A stretch of 64,000 nucleotides of DNA from Cacajao melanocephalus. Its lineage: Eukaryota > Chordata > Mammalia > Primates > Pitheciidae. The position numbers and the translations under genes are program-made. The notes under the pieces were generated by a model. The model was not told where the DNA came from, made no database searches, and saw only the letters and a list, made by a program, of their open reading frames with translations. Below are positions 1 through 58,945 of this stretch, piece after piece (position 1 is the stretch's first letter; every line of letters starts with the position of its first letter). The stretch lies in assembly GCA_963573385.1 (NCBI GenBank), contig CAUYLG010041484.1, positions 21,981 through 85,980 of the forward strand, written 5' to 3'.

Positions 1-204
1 TCATTCGCCCATCAGGAACTCTCCTGCTTTAGGCACACTGCACTGGGGTGGACTCTGGAGGCAGGGATGTTATCTATGTCCAGCACAAAGAGCAGTTACA
101 CTTACCAGGATTCTGCTAGGCTCCATTCGTATATCCTTTTCAGGGCTATGATGGGGCTTGGAAGCAGTAGTTATAACTAACCAGAGTGGGAGCGTATATT
201 AATT

Positions 205-320
205 CATTTTATAAGTAATAATGACTCTACTTAATAACCCCCTTCCTATAGGTAAGGAAAAAAGGTGAAGCAAAGATGTAAACTCAGGCACTATAGCATT
301 CTTAACCACTATGTGAAAGC
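205..320 (+). repeat. MIR-like relic
   Basis: Weak match to the MIR 3' half (tataggtaaggaaa... then an aactcaggc-like segment); heavily decayed. Confidence 0.35.
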
Positions 321-381
321 CATGTACAGTCAACTCGAGTGCCAACCAACTCTACTAACATAGTTAGCTAAAGATCAGTTG

Positions 382-598
382 AAGCTGGGTGTGGTGGCTC
401 ACACCTGTAATCCCAACACTTTGGGAGACTGAAGGGGAGAAAAAAATAAACTGCGTATGGTGGCATGCTCCTGTAGTCCCAGCTATTAGGGAGACTGAGG
501 CAGGAGGATCCATTGAGCCCAGGAATTCGAGGTGGCAGTGAGCTATGATGGTGCCACTGCACCCCAGACTGGGTGACAAAGTGAGACCCCATCTCTAA
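382..598 (+). repeat. Alu, internally deleted
   Basis: Starts GCTGGGTGTGGTGGCTCA; most of the left arm after the first 60 bases is missing, the right arm is complete. AluJ-like. Confidence 0.85.
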
Positions 599-1010
599 GT
601 AAGTAACTAAAGATCAGTTGAGAATATTTCTTAGAAAGTCAAGATTCTTGTTTCTTCTACGGCACCTTATTTTGGACAATTCACTTACTTTGCTCTCCAT
701 AGTCTCACTTTAGGGAAGGGAAGTACAATATAAACGCATGGCAAGCCTAGTACTTGCTTCAATTCAAGTATTATATTGTTTAGAAGTGGATCCTTCCCAA
801 TTCTCCAGAAGAATTTTCCGGGTTTAAATCATCTGTGCTTCTCCTAGAAAGTAGGTTACTATGCAGAATTTCAGAAGTTTCAATCTCTGATGTCATCTGC
901 TACTGGGAGGGGAAAAAATGCAAGTGTGTGTTCCACTGCTGACATAGGGAGAGTCTTATCCTCTTTGGGCTTCATGTATCGTATCATATCATATTGTATT
1001 TATTTATTTA

Positions 1011-1293
<283 letters not shown>

Positions 1294-1583
1294 CCTCTTT
1301 GGGCTCCATTTAGAAGTTTCAATAGCACAACAAGGGATTCCAGTAACCCACTTTATTGGGAAAAACAGAAAATCAACTTTTCCTTCTGCCTCATCATATT
1401 TCAACTGGGATTCTTCTCATCCATTTATTGTATAAATAAATATTTGAGTGTCTACTATGTGCAAGACTTCTTTGCAAGACTGAATGCCTAAACGTCTATT
1501 CCTTCCTCTACTTGCACAATGAGTTATCTTCTCTTGCTTCCATCATGCCAAGATCTTTTTATCTTGCTTTTTCTGAAATCTGA

Positions 1584-2305
<722 letters not shown>

Positions 2306-2308
2306 CTA

Positions 2309-2655
<347 letters not shown>

Positions 2656-2927
2656 GATATGAATTTTCCAAAATAGTAGCTAATCAAACAAAAAACAAAA
2701 CTCACTTATAGCTCATCTCTGAGCAAGTTAAATGATATTGACTCCCCTATTATTATTTCATTTAGGCTGATATGAAACAAGTTTGTATTACCTGAGAAAC
2801 TGATCAAAGGGTGGGCAGAGATGATCTGGGATGTGTTGGCTACTATGTGAGGCTAACATAAAACTCGACAGTGTCACAGGTAATCTAAGATAAATTATAT
2901 TAATGTTCTGCATTAATCAGTAATCTC

Positions 2928-3218
2928 GGCCAGGCAAGGTGGCTTATGCCGTAATCCCAGCACTTTGGGAGGCCGAGGCGGGTGGATCACCTGAGGTCAG
3001 GAGTTCAAGACCAGCCTGGCTAACATGTGGAAACCCCGTCTCTACAAAAAATACAAAAAGTAGCCAGGCATGGTGGCAGCCGTCTGTAATCCCAGCTACT
3101 TGGGAGACTGAGGCAGGAGAATTGCTTGAGGTAGAGGTTGCAGTGAGCAGAGATTGAGCCATTGTACTCCAGCCTGGGCGACAAGAGTGAAACTCACCTC
3201 AAAACAACAACAAAACCT
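2928..3218 (+). repeat. Alu
   Basis: AluS-like left arm, right arm lacking about 10 bases before the final G-rich part, AAC-repeat tail. Confidence 0.9.
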
Positions 3219-3403
3219 TTCATCCATAGAGTAACATTTCCTCTCTTTGGTTGGGAATACCAGTTAAAATAATTCGTGTTTTATTTTCTAGGAATTAGAG
3301 TAGATGGATAGGAGTCTTTTAAATAATCACATATGGATTATTTAAATGCTAAATAATATACATTCTATTTTTTTCTTTTTTCTTGTTTCCCATGCTTCTA
3401 TAG

Positions 3404-3669
<266 letters not shown>

Positions 3670-3828
3670 CCACATACTCTTCAACACATATGTACAGCAC
3701 CTAATTTCATGTCACTATTAATGTGTTGTGCTATAGTTTCAATACTGTGGCTAGAACTTGTAGTGAAATTCTTACCATGGAAGAATCTACAATACAGCTG
3801 AGAAGTCAAGCTTTAAAATATGCCTGTA

Positions 3829-4260
<432 letters not shown>

Positions 4261-4498
4261 AAATCTTAGTTTGACAGTAAGAACATTCCTCACATGGTAC
4301 AGATAGAAAAAACTATCTGAGATTGAAGGTTATACAACACACTGAGGTCAGATACAGACCAGAAACTTCATTTTTGCCCTTTCTGGAAATCAAATACCTT
4401 CGACATAGTCTAGGCACTGAGGAAAACACTTGAGCTCTCTGACTTCAGAGGGAACTACCCTTTCATTATTTATTTATTTATTTTATTATTTTGCATAA

Positions 4499-5174
<676 letters not shown>

Positions 5175-5190
5175 TCCTTTTCATTTTTTT

Positions 5191-5321
5191 TTTTTTTTTT
5201 TTTAATAAGACAGGGTTTCACCATATTGGCCAGGCTGGTCTTGAACTCCTGACCTCAGGTGATCCACCCGCCTCGGCCTCCCAAAGTGCTGAGATTACAG
5301 GCGTGAGCCACCACGCCCGGC
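5191..5321 (-). repeat. Left-arm-only Alu with target-site duplication
   Basis: T-tail then directly AGACAGGGTTTCACC. CCTCCTTTTCATTTT (from 5173) and CCTCCGTTTCATTTT (from 5322) flank it, differing at one base. It ends just before the MRPL45 promoter. Confidence 0.88.
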
Positions 5322-5680
5322 CCTCCGTTTCATTTTTTAACAAATGGAATAAACAGCAATGTGCCAAGCGTACAGCAATGCCCATTTCCCGTCCGCCAGA
5401 ACGCCTCGCGCGCAGGCGCAGCTCGCGTTCAAGCGCTCTTCTGCCGGCGCGTTACAGCGCCCTAAGCCGTCTCCTCGCGCACGCGCGGCCGTACCCCACC
5501 CTCCTACTCCACCCTCCTCCACTCCCGCGAGCACGTGCGCGTCCTCGCTGCTCACATTTCGGCGGACGGCGCGCTCCCTGGAAAATTCCACTCCTGCGCT
5601 AGCTCCACCCTATGCGGCTTCTCTCCTACCCGACGCTCTTCAAACTCAGCTCCCTTCCCGGCGGTCTTTGCGGGAACAAG

Positions 5681-29844
<24,164 letters not shown>

Positions 29845-30465
29845 TGGCAAAAATGACTTCTGGAGTGAAGCCTGGGTAATGAGATTGCTGGAAGCTTTGA
29901 AGTCTTCCATCCCCATCATGCAATAGAAAGAACTACCTTTGTTCTCTCCCATCCTGCTCAGGTCTTTTCAGCAGTCTCCTCCTCAACAACCATGGCTGAT
30001 GGTGGGCCCTAGTAGGTGGCAGGTATAACACGGCCACGGACCCTCTTCTTTTTTAAATTGTATGTCTAGCTTTTGAGTCTAGATGAAAGACAGCATGTTT
30101 CAGAGAACATTGGATACCAGTTTTTCCCACAGTAGGGACTTTGAGAGAGAACCAGCAGCATCCTCTTTGTAATCACAGGGCAGGGATCAGAGTTTGAAAT
30201 AGAACACTGTCAGAGTGTTGGAAAAATTTTGATGAGTTCTGTACATTTTCCCTGGTTCAGGCTGGGAGTAGACCAGCCTTCAAATGGCAGAAGTGGAAGA
30301 TGAGCCTACTTGTGAGTGATGGGATTTTAAGGAAATCCAGACTTGGAAGGAATAATTAGTGTTTATAAGATATTGAAGAGGGCCTTTTTCATACACTGAC
30401 TCACTGATGAATCAGCATTTGTGTTTTATGGAAAAATATAAAGAAATAATTTATCCCTCAGCCTT
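29845..30465 (+). other. MRPL45: MRPL45 3' UTR (end approximate)
   Basis: Unique, repeat-free sequence after the stop. No AATAAA occurs here. The only signal-like hexamers are AATATA at 30435-30440 and the overlapping TATAAA, followed by a T/G-rich stretch, so cleavage near 30460 is a guess. A canonical AATAAA lies at 31604-31609, beyond two Alus, and could serve a longer form. Confidence 0.5.
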
Positions 30466-30702
30466 TGATTGTGTTCTTAATTATTGACTGTATCAGGAAG
30501 CGTCAGGGGAGGCAGGGGCCATGGACAATTTGTTACATTTGGAAAATTCATCTGCAGTATTTGGTTCCCTAATTTCTAACACCACTTGGAGATGGGGACT
30601 GTTCTTTCCCGCCGAGTATTGAAGGTGAATGTACAAGAGTATGAACCTGTGTAGAGGAAAATAGGCCAGCCCCTCATTTCTTAGCTCCAGATGGGCTGTT
30701 AG

Positions 30703-31107
<405 letters not shown>

Positions 31108-31280
31108 TGAAGTAAAGATTAATCTGTACTGACCTTGTCCTGAGAGTAGAGTCCAAAGAAGCTGGAATCTGGTCAAGGATAAAAACCTAACTCTCCAGTC
31201 TCTGTAAAGCTACTATCAGCAGAGTAGCAAACCAGGCTTCACTAGGGAAGATTGATGTTTTTACAGCAACTGGTAAGTGG

Positions 31281-31583
31281 GTTTTTGTTTGTTTGTTTTT
31301 GAGATGGAGTTTCACTGTTGTTGCCCAGGATGGAGTGCAATGCTGCGATTGCTCACTGCAGCCTCCTCCTCCCAGGTTCAAGAGGTTCTATTTTCGTACC
31401 TCAGCCTCCCAAGTAGCTGGGATTACAGGAATGCACCACCACACTGGCTAATTTTGTATTTTTAGTAGAGACGGGGTTTCACCATGTTGGCCAGGCTGAT
31501 CATGAACTCCTGACCTCAGGTGATCCACCTGCCTCGGCCTCCCAAAGTGCTGGGATTACAGGCGCAAGCCACCACTCCTGGCC
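31281..31583 (-). repeat. Alu
   Basis: GTTT-repeat tail, GAGATGGAGTTTCACTGTTG, head CACTCCTGGCC. Confidence 0.91.
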
Positions 31584-32329
31584 TGTTAAGTGTTAACTAT
31601 GGAAATAAAGATATATATGCTTAGGGAAGAGACAGCCCTGGTGTCTCTCGTCAACCACTCCCATGCTGCTTAGTTCCAACCCTTTTGGCTTAAAGTGTGT
31701 ATTAGTTTGCAGCATTACTGCCCAAGCGAGGTTTGGCCACATCCTGTTTGCCTGAGCCCTGGCTTAAGGCAAAATGAGAAGGGATGTGCTTTTAGCAGGA
31801 CCCACATTCGGGGAGTATGGAGGAAGGGGAAATAATCCTCACAGGGTAGGGAAGCAAAGAAACAAAAAAAAGCACACTTAGTAGGCGAACGATAGATTGA
31901 TTCCTTTGAATATGTAAAAACAGTGCTTCAAATAAGCTGTTTCATCCCACTCCCCTGGACATCTCAGGGTTCTCTAGATAATCCTAAATAGCAGCTAAGC
32001 AGTAGCTGCCACCAGAGAGCCAGAGGATGAGTGCCATTTCCATTTCCCCTTGGGATTAAATCCAGCTGAGCAAATGGGCCCCAGATGTGAGGGGCTGGCT
32101 CTAGAAGGACCAGGCACAGACCATCTGCAGTGTCAGCACTGACCTGGGCACTGGCAGAGCATTAGCCAGATAACCCAAAGTCCCAAGACTGCAGTGTTAA
32201 CTACCTTCAGCTTTGGAACAGGCATTGTTCTTTCCTTATCTGTCTTCTGTTACTGTTCAGAAATGTTAAAAAAGACAATCATCATTATGAATAAGCTAGA
32301 GCCAACTGCAGTGTCAAGAAAAAGCGTTC

Positions 32330-32373
32330 TTTATTTCTGCCCCCACCCCCGCACCAGCACCACATAGTTTATT
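32330..32373 (-). terminator. GPR179: Candidate GPR179 polyadenylation signals
   Basis: On the minus strand AATAAA occurs at 32335-32330 and again at 32373-32368, giving a 3' UTR of about 2 kb. A weaker GATAAA at 33658-33653 would give about 0.7 kb. I cannot tell which is used. Confidence 0.35.
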
Positions 32374-33841
32374 TCACAAGAGTGGGTTTGGCGGCAACTT
32401 TGCTGTTTCCAGCTAGACCAGACAATCAATGGGATTGTTTTGGGGTGCACAGCAAAATCCACATTAGCTCAGACGCTGTAAGGCTAACTAGCCAGAGCCC
32501 AGGACAACACCACACTTCAGTTACTGCTCTAAAAGCCCAGGATAAGGGCCCTAGGTAAGGGAATGAGGACATCTGGTCCCCAGAGGAGAGTGGGTTACTC
32601 CATTCCTCTGTTCCCTTTTGGAAATGGAGTACTTTGTTACTTTCTCTGTGAAGTCCCGTAACCGCCCAGCCTATTTACATGCAGACTAGATGTTGCAGCT
32701 CTTTTTCCCTTTGAGTATTTGGTCTCCCTGTTTCGTCTTTTTCTTCCCATGAATGACGTCAACGTCTCTACTGTTAGAGGGTGTGACTTACTTCCATATT
32801 CAGTGCCCCTGTCCAGCTCTGCCATCTCTAGCTGCCACTTTCCCCCTCCCCCACCTCCCTTTGCCAATCTTGGGACTTCTTTATATGTTTTTCTCCTTCC
32901 TCATTTCCCTCTGATATTATCGTCTAATCCCAGCACTTTGTAATCTAGTACTGCTTAAGCAAGGGTAGCCTGAACTGTTGAGAGAAGGGAGCCGAGCCAA
33001 GAGAGAGCTCCCTAAGAAAGAAGGCTTTGTCTTCACACAGTGCCCTTTTCCTGGCCCTCAGGCTTCTAACCTGCCCCGTTGCACTCCTCTTTCAGAGGGC
33101 AGAAGTGGAGTTCTGGCTGTATACAGGACCGCCTTTCTTCAGCTCCTCTGAAAGGAGATTGATGTGTCCTCTTGTTACTGAGCAAGTGATTTGGGTGAGG
33201 GGGGATTCTTGCATCAGAACCAGAGATTCTCCTTGACTCCAATTGAATTGATAGAAGAGAGAGGTCCTGTTGATGGCAGTGCTGAAAAGCTAGGGGGAGG
33301 CAAATGAGCCAGTGAGATGAGCTCCGGAGACTGGTGAGAGCTGGGGCAGAAAGACGGGGAGACCCCCTAAAAAACTAGCAGGAGGCACACAAGGATGTCG
33401 GGAAGGAAGAGCTCCCTTGACTGTGGGGAGGACCTGGGGAAATTGCTTTCTTCTCTGTTCTCTGTCTCTGATGTGGCTTTGGATGCCAGGTGCTGAAATG
33501 GATGTCAGTGTGCCTGATTGTTTCTGCTTCAGCAGTCAAGCAGGGCAGGTATGAGAAGCAATAAAGCAGAAACAGGAGATTCAAAGTCAAAATGACAAGG
33601 TCCTTAAGGCATTTCAGGCACCTATTTTGAGTCATTTTAGCTTTTCCCCCAATTTATCTTCAATTAAATGGCTCCTCAGTTTCCTATGGTGGCCTTTAGA
33701 GCCTTCTACGGTCCACCGTCCCTACGTTGTCAACACCTTGCATTGTTTAGTTTCTTCTTAAAAAAATGCTCCATCGTAGACTTCAGAGAATTCAGGGTCT
33801 TCCTGTGAGAGAAGGTAGGCTGGCCACAGCTGACTTCCTTT

Positions 33842-33973
33842 TTTTTTTTTTCTTTTTAAGATGGGGTTTCACCATGATGGCCAGGCTGGTGTTGAACTCC
33901 TGACCTCAGGTGATCCACCCACCTCAGTCTCCCAAAGTGCTAGGATTACAGGCGTGAGCCACCGCACCCAGCT
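33842..33973 (-). repeat. Left-arm-only Alu with target-site duplication
   Basis: AGCTGACTTCCTTT at 33828-33841 and 33974-33987 flank it. Confidence 0.93.
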
Positions 33974-34327
33974 AGCTGACTTCCTTTCATCCCTAGCACT
34001 GGCTTTGTGGTAGGTGTCCAGACTCGGGTGGTTTGTGTTGTGAGTACCGGAGATGGATGGGAGGAGTCCTTAGAAGCAGAGTGTTCAGTCTTTGTTTCCT
34101 CCAACAGGAAGAAAAATTAGAAGTAAAGACAGGGTGGGCCTTCCCACTGGGGTCCAAACTGTGCCCTTTTCATACAGTTCGTCTTTGCGATGAGTTGACT
34201 TCTGGTCTTCTCAAGGAGGGCAAGTGACCAAGCTGTCTTTGATTCAGCTCTTTGGGAACCCGTGGACTTGGAAAGGGCCTTGGCTCCTGAAAGCTAGCTC
34301 TGTGTTTGACCTCGCCTAAGAAGGCTG

Positions 34328-51590
<17,263 letters not shown>

Positions 51591-52250
51591 CCTTGGGGTA
51601 GCTCTCAGGACCCTGGGGTCCAGGCTCAGGAGAGCCCAGGCAGAGGCTGGCTGCAGGCTGGGGGCTGTCTGCCTCCACACCTCCTATCCTGGTGTTCTCT
51701 CTTTCTCGCTCCCTCTCCCTCTCCTGCTGGTGCCTGGTGCCGGCTTGTCTGCTTTTTTCTTCTCTCTAACGTCAGCAGCTGGCTTCTGGATGTAGGTATG
51801 AGGGCCCTGCCCCCTCCTCTCTCAGTGTGGCCCCCTATCTCAAACCTCTTAATCCCGGCACCCCACTCTTTCCTCCCCTTCTGTCCAGTATCCAGGCTCC
51901 CTCCATCCCCCATCCACATCTGCTCCAGAGAGAGATGGAGGGAAGGGGAGAGGAAGGCACCAGTTGTGCTCTCTTTCCCTCACTCCCTCCCTCTGTCTGC
52001 CCTTTGCTCCATTAGGAGAGATGGGCAAATCCAGGATGGGGCGCCATAGCAACCACGGATGAGCTTGTGCCCCTCTCTCCACCCCTCTGCTCCACTCAGG
52101 CTCCTGGCAGCAATTGCAACAGGCACACGAAAGGGCCAAGCTGCATCTCCTGGCAATCTGCTCTGGCTGCCTGCACCCTCTGACCCCATGCTGCTGAGCT
52201 GGGATTTGAGAATGGGGATGGCGAGGGTATGAAAGACAGCCTGATAATAT
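51591..52250 (-). promoter_or_regulatory. GPR179: GPR179 upstream region
   Basis: Not a CpG island. It is unique sequence rich in CT runs, with a TAATCC core (the CRX/OTX site) at 51850-51855, 260 bp above the start codon. CRX/OTX factors act in photoreceptors and bipolar cells, so the site fits, but a six-base match is weak evidence. The transcription start cannot be placed. Confidence 0.35.
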
Positions 52251-52254
52251 CATA

Positions 52255-52445
52255 ATCAGTCTTTGTACACACTGAGGCAGCTTATAAAGTGCTTTTCATG
52301 TGCCTTATCTGAATGAATCTTCCCCCACAGCTATGTACAGTGAATGTTCTTATCTCCATTTCACAGATGCAGACACTGAGACTCACCCAAGATCACGTCG
52401 GATACTCACAACAGAGCTCTGACTTCCCTACACCGCCCACCCAAA
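52255..52445 (+). repeat. MIR
   Basis: TTCATGTGCCTTATCTGAAT, ATCTCCATTTCACAGATG and CACCCAAGATCAC in MIR order. Confidence 0.75.
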
Positions 52446-52728
52446 CCACCACCATCACCGTCACTCAGCCTCAGGGACTATAAAAAAGCCTCCTGCAGAG
52501 GGTGAAGGGACTTCCCTAGAACCACAGTGTTTGTGACAGAGCCAGAGCTTCCACCCAGGTGTCTGTCCCCCCGACCCAGGCCTCTTTCTGCACCACAAAA
52601 TTGACAAACACAGTGGCAATGGTGGCAGGGCAGGGTGCGAGAAGAGAGGTGGGCAAAGAGAGGACAGTGAACACAGTTTTGCCTCCACTCTTTCCACCTT
52701 CATTTTGTCATCCTAAGTTCTATCTTCT

Positions 52729-53031
<303 letters not shown>

Positions 53032-53361
53032 CTTCTTTTGTTCTTCATGAAAACTGTGGCTACTGTCTCTTGCTCTTTCCCATTTTCTTACCCCTCACCT
53101 CCTTTCTGCTAGGCATAGTAAATGGGGGACCCAGAGTCAGTGCTGTCTGAGCCAGCCTCCTTGGATGTGGAAAGCCATGGATTCTTGGAGAAGCCACAGA
53201 ACAAAGCTCCTGCCTGCCTACCCATCACTTTCCATCGATGATGGGCTTCCTGCTTCCCCAGGCAATCTGGCCCCACAGGTGCATGCTGTCTTTTGGTTTC
53301 TTCCCTTCGAACCCTCTCCAAACTCCCAATGTCTTGAACCTTTGATGTCCAACATCATTGA

Positions 53362-54147
<786 letters not shown>

Positions 54148-54164
54148 CCTTTTAAAAAACAAAT

Positions 54165-54280
54165 TAGAAAACTAAAATTCCGAAAGGAAAGTGACATTCA
54201 CGAGGCCACCCAGCCAGTTAGTGGTACCGCTGGGAACAGAAATCTGTATTGCACATCCGTAGCTCTTTCCTTGGCCTTTC
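54165..54280 (+). repeat. MIR-like relic
   Basis: GAAAGTGACATTCACGAGG and CAGCCAGTTAGTGG resemble the MIR 3' part. Confidence 0.5.
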
Positions 54281-54370
54281 TGTGACGGACTTATTCCATT
54301 TCTTGGCATTTATTACTGGTTACTGTTAGCTGAGGGTCAACAAAACACACTGGGTGAAGACAGTAGTAAC

Positions 54371-54445
54371 TTACCATGAAAATCTTCTTGGGAAAAAATC
54401 TATTAAGCTATTATCATGAAAAGCTTCTTGGGAAAAAGTGTATTA

Positions 54446-54449
<4 letters not shown>
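54371..54449 (+). repeat. Two-copy 40-bp tandem repeat
   Basis: Copies 54371-54410 and 54411-54449 share CATGAAAA and CTTCTTGGGAAAAA and differ at a few bases. Confidence 0.88.
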
Positions 54450-54935
<486 letters not shown>

Positions 54936-54949
54936 AAGACTAACTAGAC

Positions 54950-55050
54950 CAACCACAAAGTCCAGAGGGCCAGGGATTGTGTCTGTCTCTTTTATCACTG
55001 CATCCCCAAACCTAGCCGATTGTTGAATGACTAAATTAACTTGTTTAGAT
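54950..55050 (+). repeat. L2-like 3' fragment
   Basis: AGGGCCAGGGATTGTGTCTG and TTGTTGAATGACTAAATT fit the L2 end. Confidence 0.45.
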
Positions 55051-55076
55051 TCTAACACTTCTTTAGATTCTAATAT

Positions 55077-55198
55077 TTGGTAGAGATGCGGTTTTGCCTT
55101 GTTGCCCAGGCTGGCCGCAAACTCCTGAGCTCAAGTGATCCATTCGCTTCAATCTCCCAAAGTGTTGGGATTACAGGCATGATCCACTGTGCCCAGCT
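55077..55198 (-). repeat. Alu left arm, AluJ-like
   Basis: TGGTAGAGATGCGGTTTTGC with CCTGAGCTCAAGTGATCC; head GTGCCCAGCT. Confidence 0.83.
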
Positions 55199-55488
55199 TA
55201 TTTTCTATTTGTATTTTTTGAGACAGGGTCTCACTCTTGTCACCCAGGCAGGGATGCAGTGGCATGAACACAGCTCACTCCACCTCCACCTTCTGGGCTC
55301 AAGTAATTCTCCTGCCTCAGCCTCCCAAGCAGTTTTTTAGTTTTTTGCCGAGATGAGGTCTCACAACATCCTCACAACATTGGGTCTCTTTCTTGCCCAA
55401 CCTGGTCACAAACTCCCAGGCTCAAGTGATCTACCTACCTTGGCCTCCCAAAGTGCTGAGATTACAGGCTTGAGCTACCATACTTGGC
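55199..55488 (-). repeat. AluJ-like, internally deleted
   Basis: GAGACAGGGTCTCACTCTTG to CATACTTGGCT; the arms are joined at CCTCCCAAGCAGTTTTTTAG. Confidence 0.86.
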
Positions 55489-55561
55489 TGAGGAACACTT
55501 TTATAGTGCTCAGTGAAAGAGGTATATTTATACATAAAATCAGCTCAATAAACAAAAATTC

Positions 55562-55850
55562 GGCAGGGTGCAGTGGCTCACGCCTGTAATCCCAGCACTT
55601 TGGGAGGCCGAGGCAGGTGGATCCCAAGGTCAGGAGTTTGAGAACAGCCTGGCTAACATGGTGAAACTCCATCTCTACTAAAAACACAAAAATGAGCTGG
55701 GCCTGGTGGCACGCCTGTAATACTAGCTACTCGGGAGTCTGACGCAGGAGAATCGCTCAAACCCAGGAGGCGGAGTGAGCCAAGATCACACCATTGCACT
55801 CCAGCCTGGGTGACAAGAATGAAACTCCATCTCCAAACAAACAAACCCAA
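55562..55850 (+). repeat. Alu
   Basis: Head GGCAGGGTGCAGTGGCTCA, tail of AAAC repeats. Confidence 0.91.
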
Positions 55851-56094
55851 CACAAATTCAAGTCATACAAATGCAAAGATACACCTTCTTTGCTTGGAAT
55901 TTAACTTTTGGTGTTTTTTTCCAGGATCTGGGCTACAGCCCTGGACAATTACAGAAATGGGAAAAGTCTGCTCCATGGCTTGCCCTGCCTTAGAGCTCGT
56001 GTGTGTTCCCCGGTACCTTTGTGCACTCTGTGCAAGTAGAGATACTCCAGGTACTGACATAGTCTGCCTCTCCTGGAGCCAGGAAAGCAGCTGG

Positions 56095-56108
56095 ACAGCA
56101 GAGGGCGC
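56095..56108 (+). promoter_or_regulatory. CTCF-like core motif
   Basis: ACAGCAGAGGGCGC fits CCASYAGRKGGCRS at 13 of 14 positions. It lies in unique sequence between the retina-restricted GPR179 and the broadly expressed SOCS7, where an insulator would make sense; occupancy is inferred. Confidence 0.4.
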
Positions 56109-56223
56109 CAAAGAGCCACGAACCTTGCCTGCACTCGGCTTATAATGGGCTCTGAGGCCAGAGAATTTCTGAGAGAAAGCTAGGGATCTTGGGTAGTCTT
56201 CTTAGGCCTCAGGTGTTCTGTGA

Positions 56224-56547
<324 letters not shown>

Positions 56548-57385
56548 TGAGAGGCAGCCAGGGGAAGAGAATGAACTATCTGAAGTCAGAGCTAGTTCTG
56601 AATTTCACTGCATCCTTTTGAACTGAGTGACTTTAGCTAAACAGCTCACTGAGCTTCAGTTTGTCTCTTTACGTGTGAGGAAAGATATTGAATTCTGTTG
56701 TGCAAAATTTGTCTCAGGAGCCTCTTACAGGGATTAAGGTTGAGCAACAATTCCAGGCACTGTCCTTGGCACCAGAGTGTCCACAAGGAGCAAAAAGCGA
56801 ACACAGCTTCCAGCCTCATAGACTTTATAGTTAGGTAGGGAAGACAGCTTTTAATCAACTGATCCCACAGACAGATTGCAAATTACACCTGTGCAAGGAA
56901 ATGCAACAAAGGAGTGGTCTCAGAGCCTGGGGAAGAGGAAGCGCCCAGGCAAGGAGATTTCCCTAAGGAAGTGAGGCGTGAGTTCAATCTGAAGGATGAA
57001 TAGGAGTTTACTAAGCAAAAAGAGTCTTGCAAGAAAAGGAAGAAGCTTATGCAATGCCCATATGTGTGGGAGCCTGCCGCAAGGCTGCTGGGAATGCAGG
57101 GAACAGAGAACAAGGTGTAGCGTGGAGGGGGAATGTGGCTAGAGAGGTACGGTTAGATCACGCAGGGGTCAGATCACACATTAGCCTTAGAACAATGGGA
57201 AACCATGAACAATTATAATCACAGGTTATGAACACATTTCCAGTCTGAAAAGGTCTCTCTGGTTGCAGGACTCAACCCTTCGCCCTCTTTCACTCAATGC
57301 ATCCTCAGGTACTGAAGTCACTGAGTTCTGCAGCTGATCCTTCCTCTTTTTCCCTTGCATCACTCAATATCTCCCATGGGGACTA

Positions 57386-57967
<582 letters not shown>

Positions 57968-58374
57968 TTATGAGTAATACACAAATCGAGTCAATATTCT
58001 TCCAGTATTTGAAACTGTTTTCTGACTCAGCAAAGAAGTCGCACCCATCACTGACAACCCAGTTTTGTCTTTTTCACTTCTATCAACCAACATTTACGTT
58101 ACTTACGATTACACTCCTTGGTCAACTGCAACCACAGTTTGGCTACCCATATAAGAGTTTCGCAAAAATCAATGAAAGCATTCTGTGAGAGTTATATGGG
58201 ATTTACCAATTTACTATTGTTTGTAAATCGTGAGCTACACATCCTTTATGTCAGCAAAACTTAACGATAAATTTATGTACCTATATACGTGCATACATTC
58301 CCTTTCTCCCCTCAGAGAGCTGGTTGTTACACATTTATCAGTACAGCACTGGGTCTAGAACACGATTCATGTAG

Positions 58375-58480
58375 TGATTACACAAACATTCACTGAGTAC
58401 CAGGAGGGAGATACAGATTAACGATGAAATGACTCAGCCAAGGTCACACATCGCAAGCGGCACAGGTGGGAGAACCACAG
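58375..58480 (+). repeat. MIR-like relic
   Basis: CATTCACTGAGTACCAGGAG and AGCCAAGGTCACACATC match MIR motifs. Confidence 0.4.
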
Positions 58481-58814
58481 GTACTTCCAAGGCCAGCGGC
58501 TCTCTCATAGGACCACACCACAGTTTCCAAGGCCTCTCCATCTACAGCAAGGGATAGCCTGGGCCTGGGCGCCCAGGAAGTGAAACAGAAACGGCCGGGA
58601 AAGGCGACCAAGGCCAGCCGACAGGCAGCTCACCGCCAATAGCGGCCGGGGACGCGCGCGACGTCACTCGCCGTTGAGGCCAGCGCGAGCACGCCCTGGG
58701 GAAAGAGGCGTGGCTAAGCCCTTCCGGAAGTGACGCATATTGGGGGCGGTGCTCGGCGGTGGCGGAGCGCGGCCTGGGCTCGCGCAGGGCTCCGCGCGCC
58801 CCCCGCCCCCCTCT

Positions 58815-58895
58815 ATGAGGCAGAGGCCGCGGCGGCCGTTAGTGCTGTCGCTCCGGGGGCTGCGGCGGGCGGGGCTCCGGCGGGGCCCGGCCTAG
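58815..58895 (+). other. Possible SOCS7 upstream ORF (26 codons)
   Basis: An ATG at 58815 opens a 26-codon Arg-rich frame ending at TAG 58893-58895, 50 bases before the next ATG and in a different frame. It matters only if transcription starts upstream of it. Confidence 0.35.
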
Positions 58896-58945
58896 TCCCC
58901 ACCCCAGCCCAGCTCCCAGCCGCCCGCCCTCCCTCCCTCTCCCCG

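Noticed and set aside
5303..5602. Open frames in the MRPL45 CpG island (99 and 131 codons)
   Set aside because: GC-rich sequence rarely contains stops; the first frame starts inside an Alu, and the Arg/Pro-rich text is typical of chance frames in CpG islands.
32754..32761. Perfect palindromic CRE (TGACGTCA)
   Set aside because: It lies between two gene 3' ends, far from any promoter; an isolated 8-base match is expected by chance.
51591..51680. GPR179 start at the in-frame ATG at 51680
   Set aside because: It would place 30 residues before a clear signal peptide; M at 51590 directly precedes the hydrophobic core and agrees with the known protein as I remember it.
58730..58945. SOCS7 start at the ATG at 58730
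   Set aside because: This ATG overlaps the ETS/CREB-type promoter motif, probably upstream of transcription, and the 72 codons it would add resemble translated CpG-island DNA.
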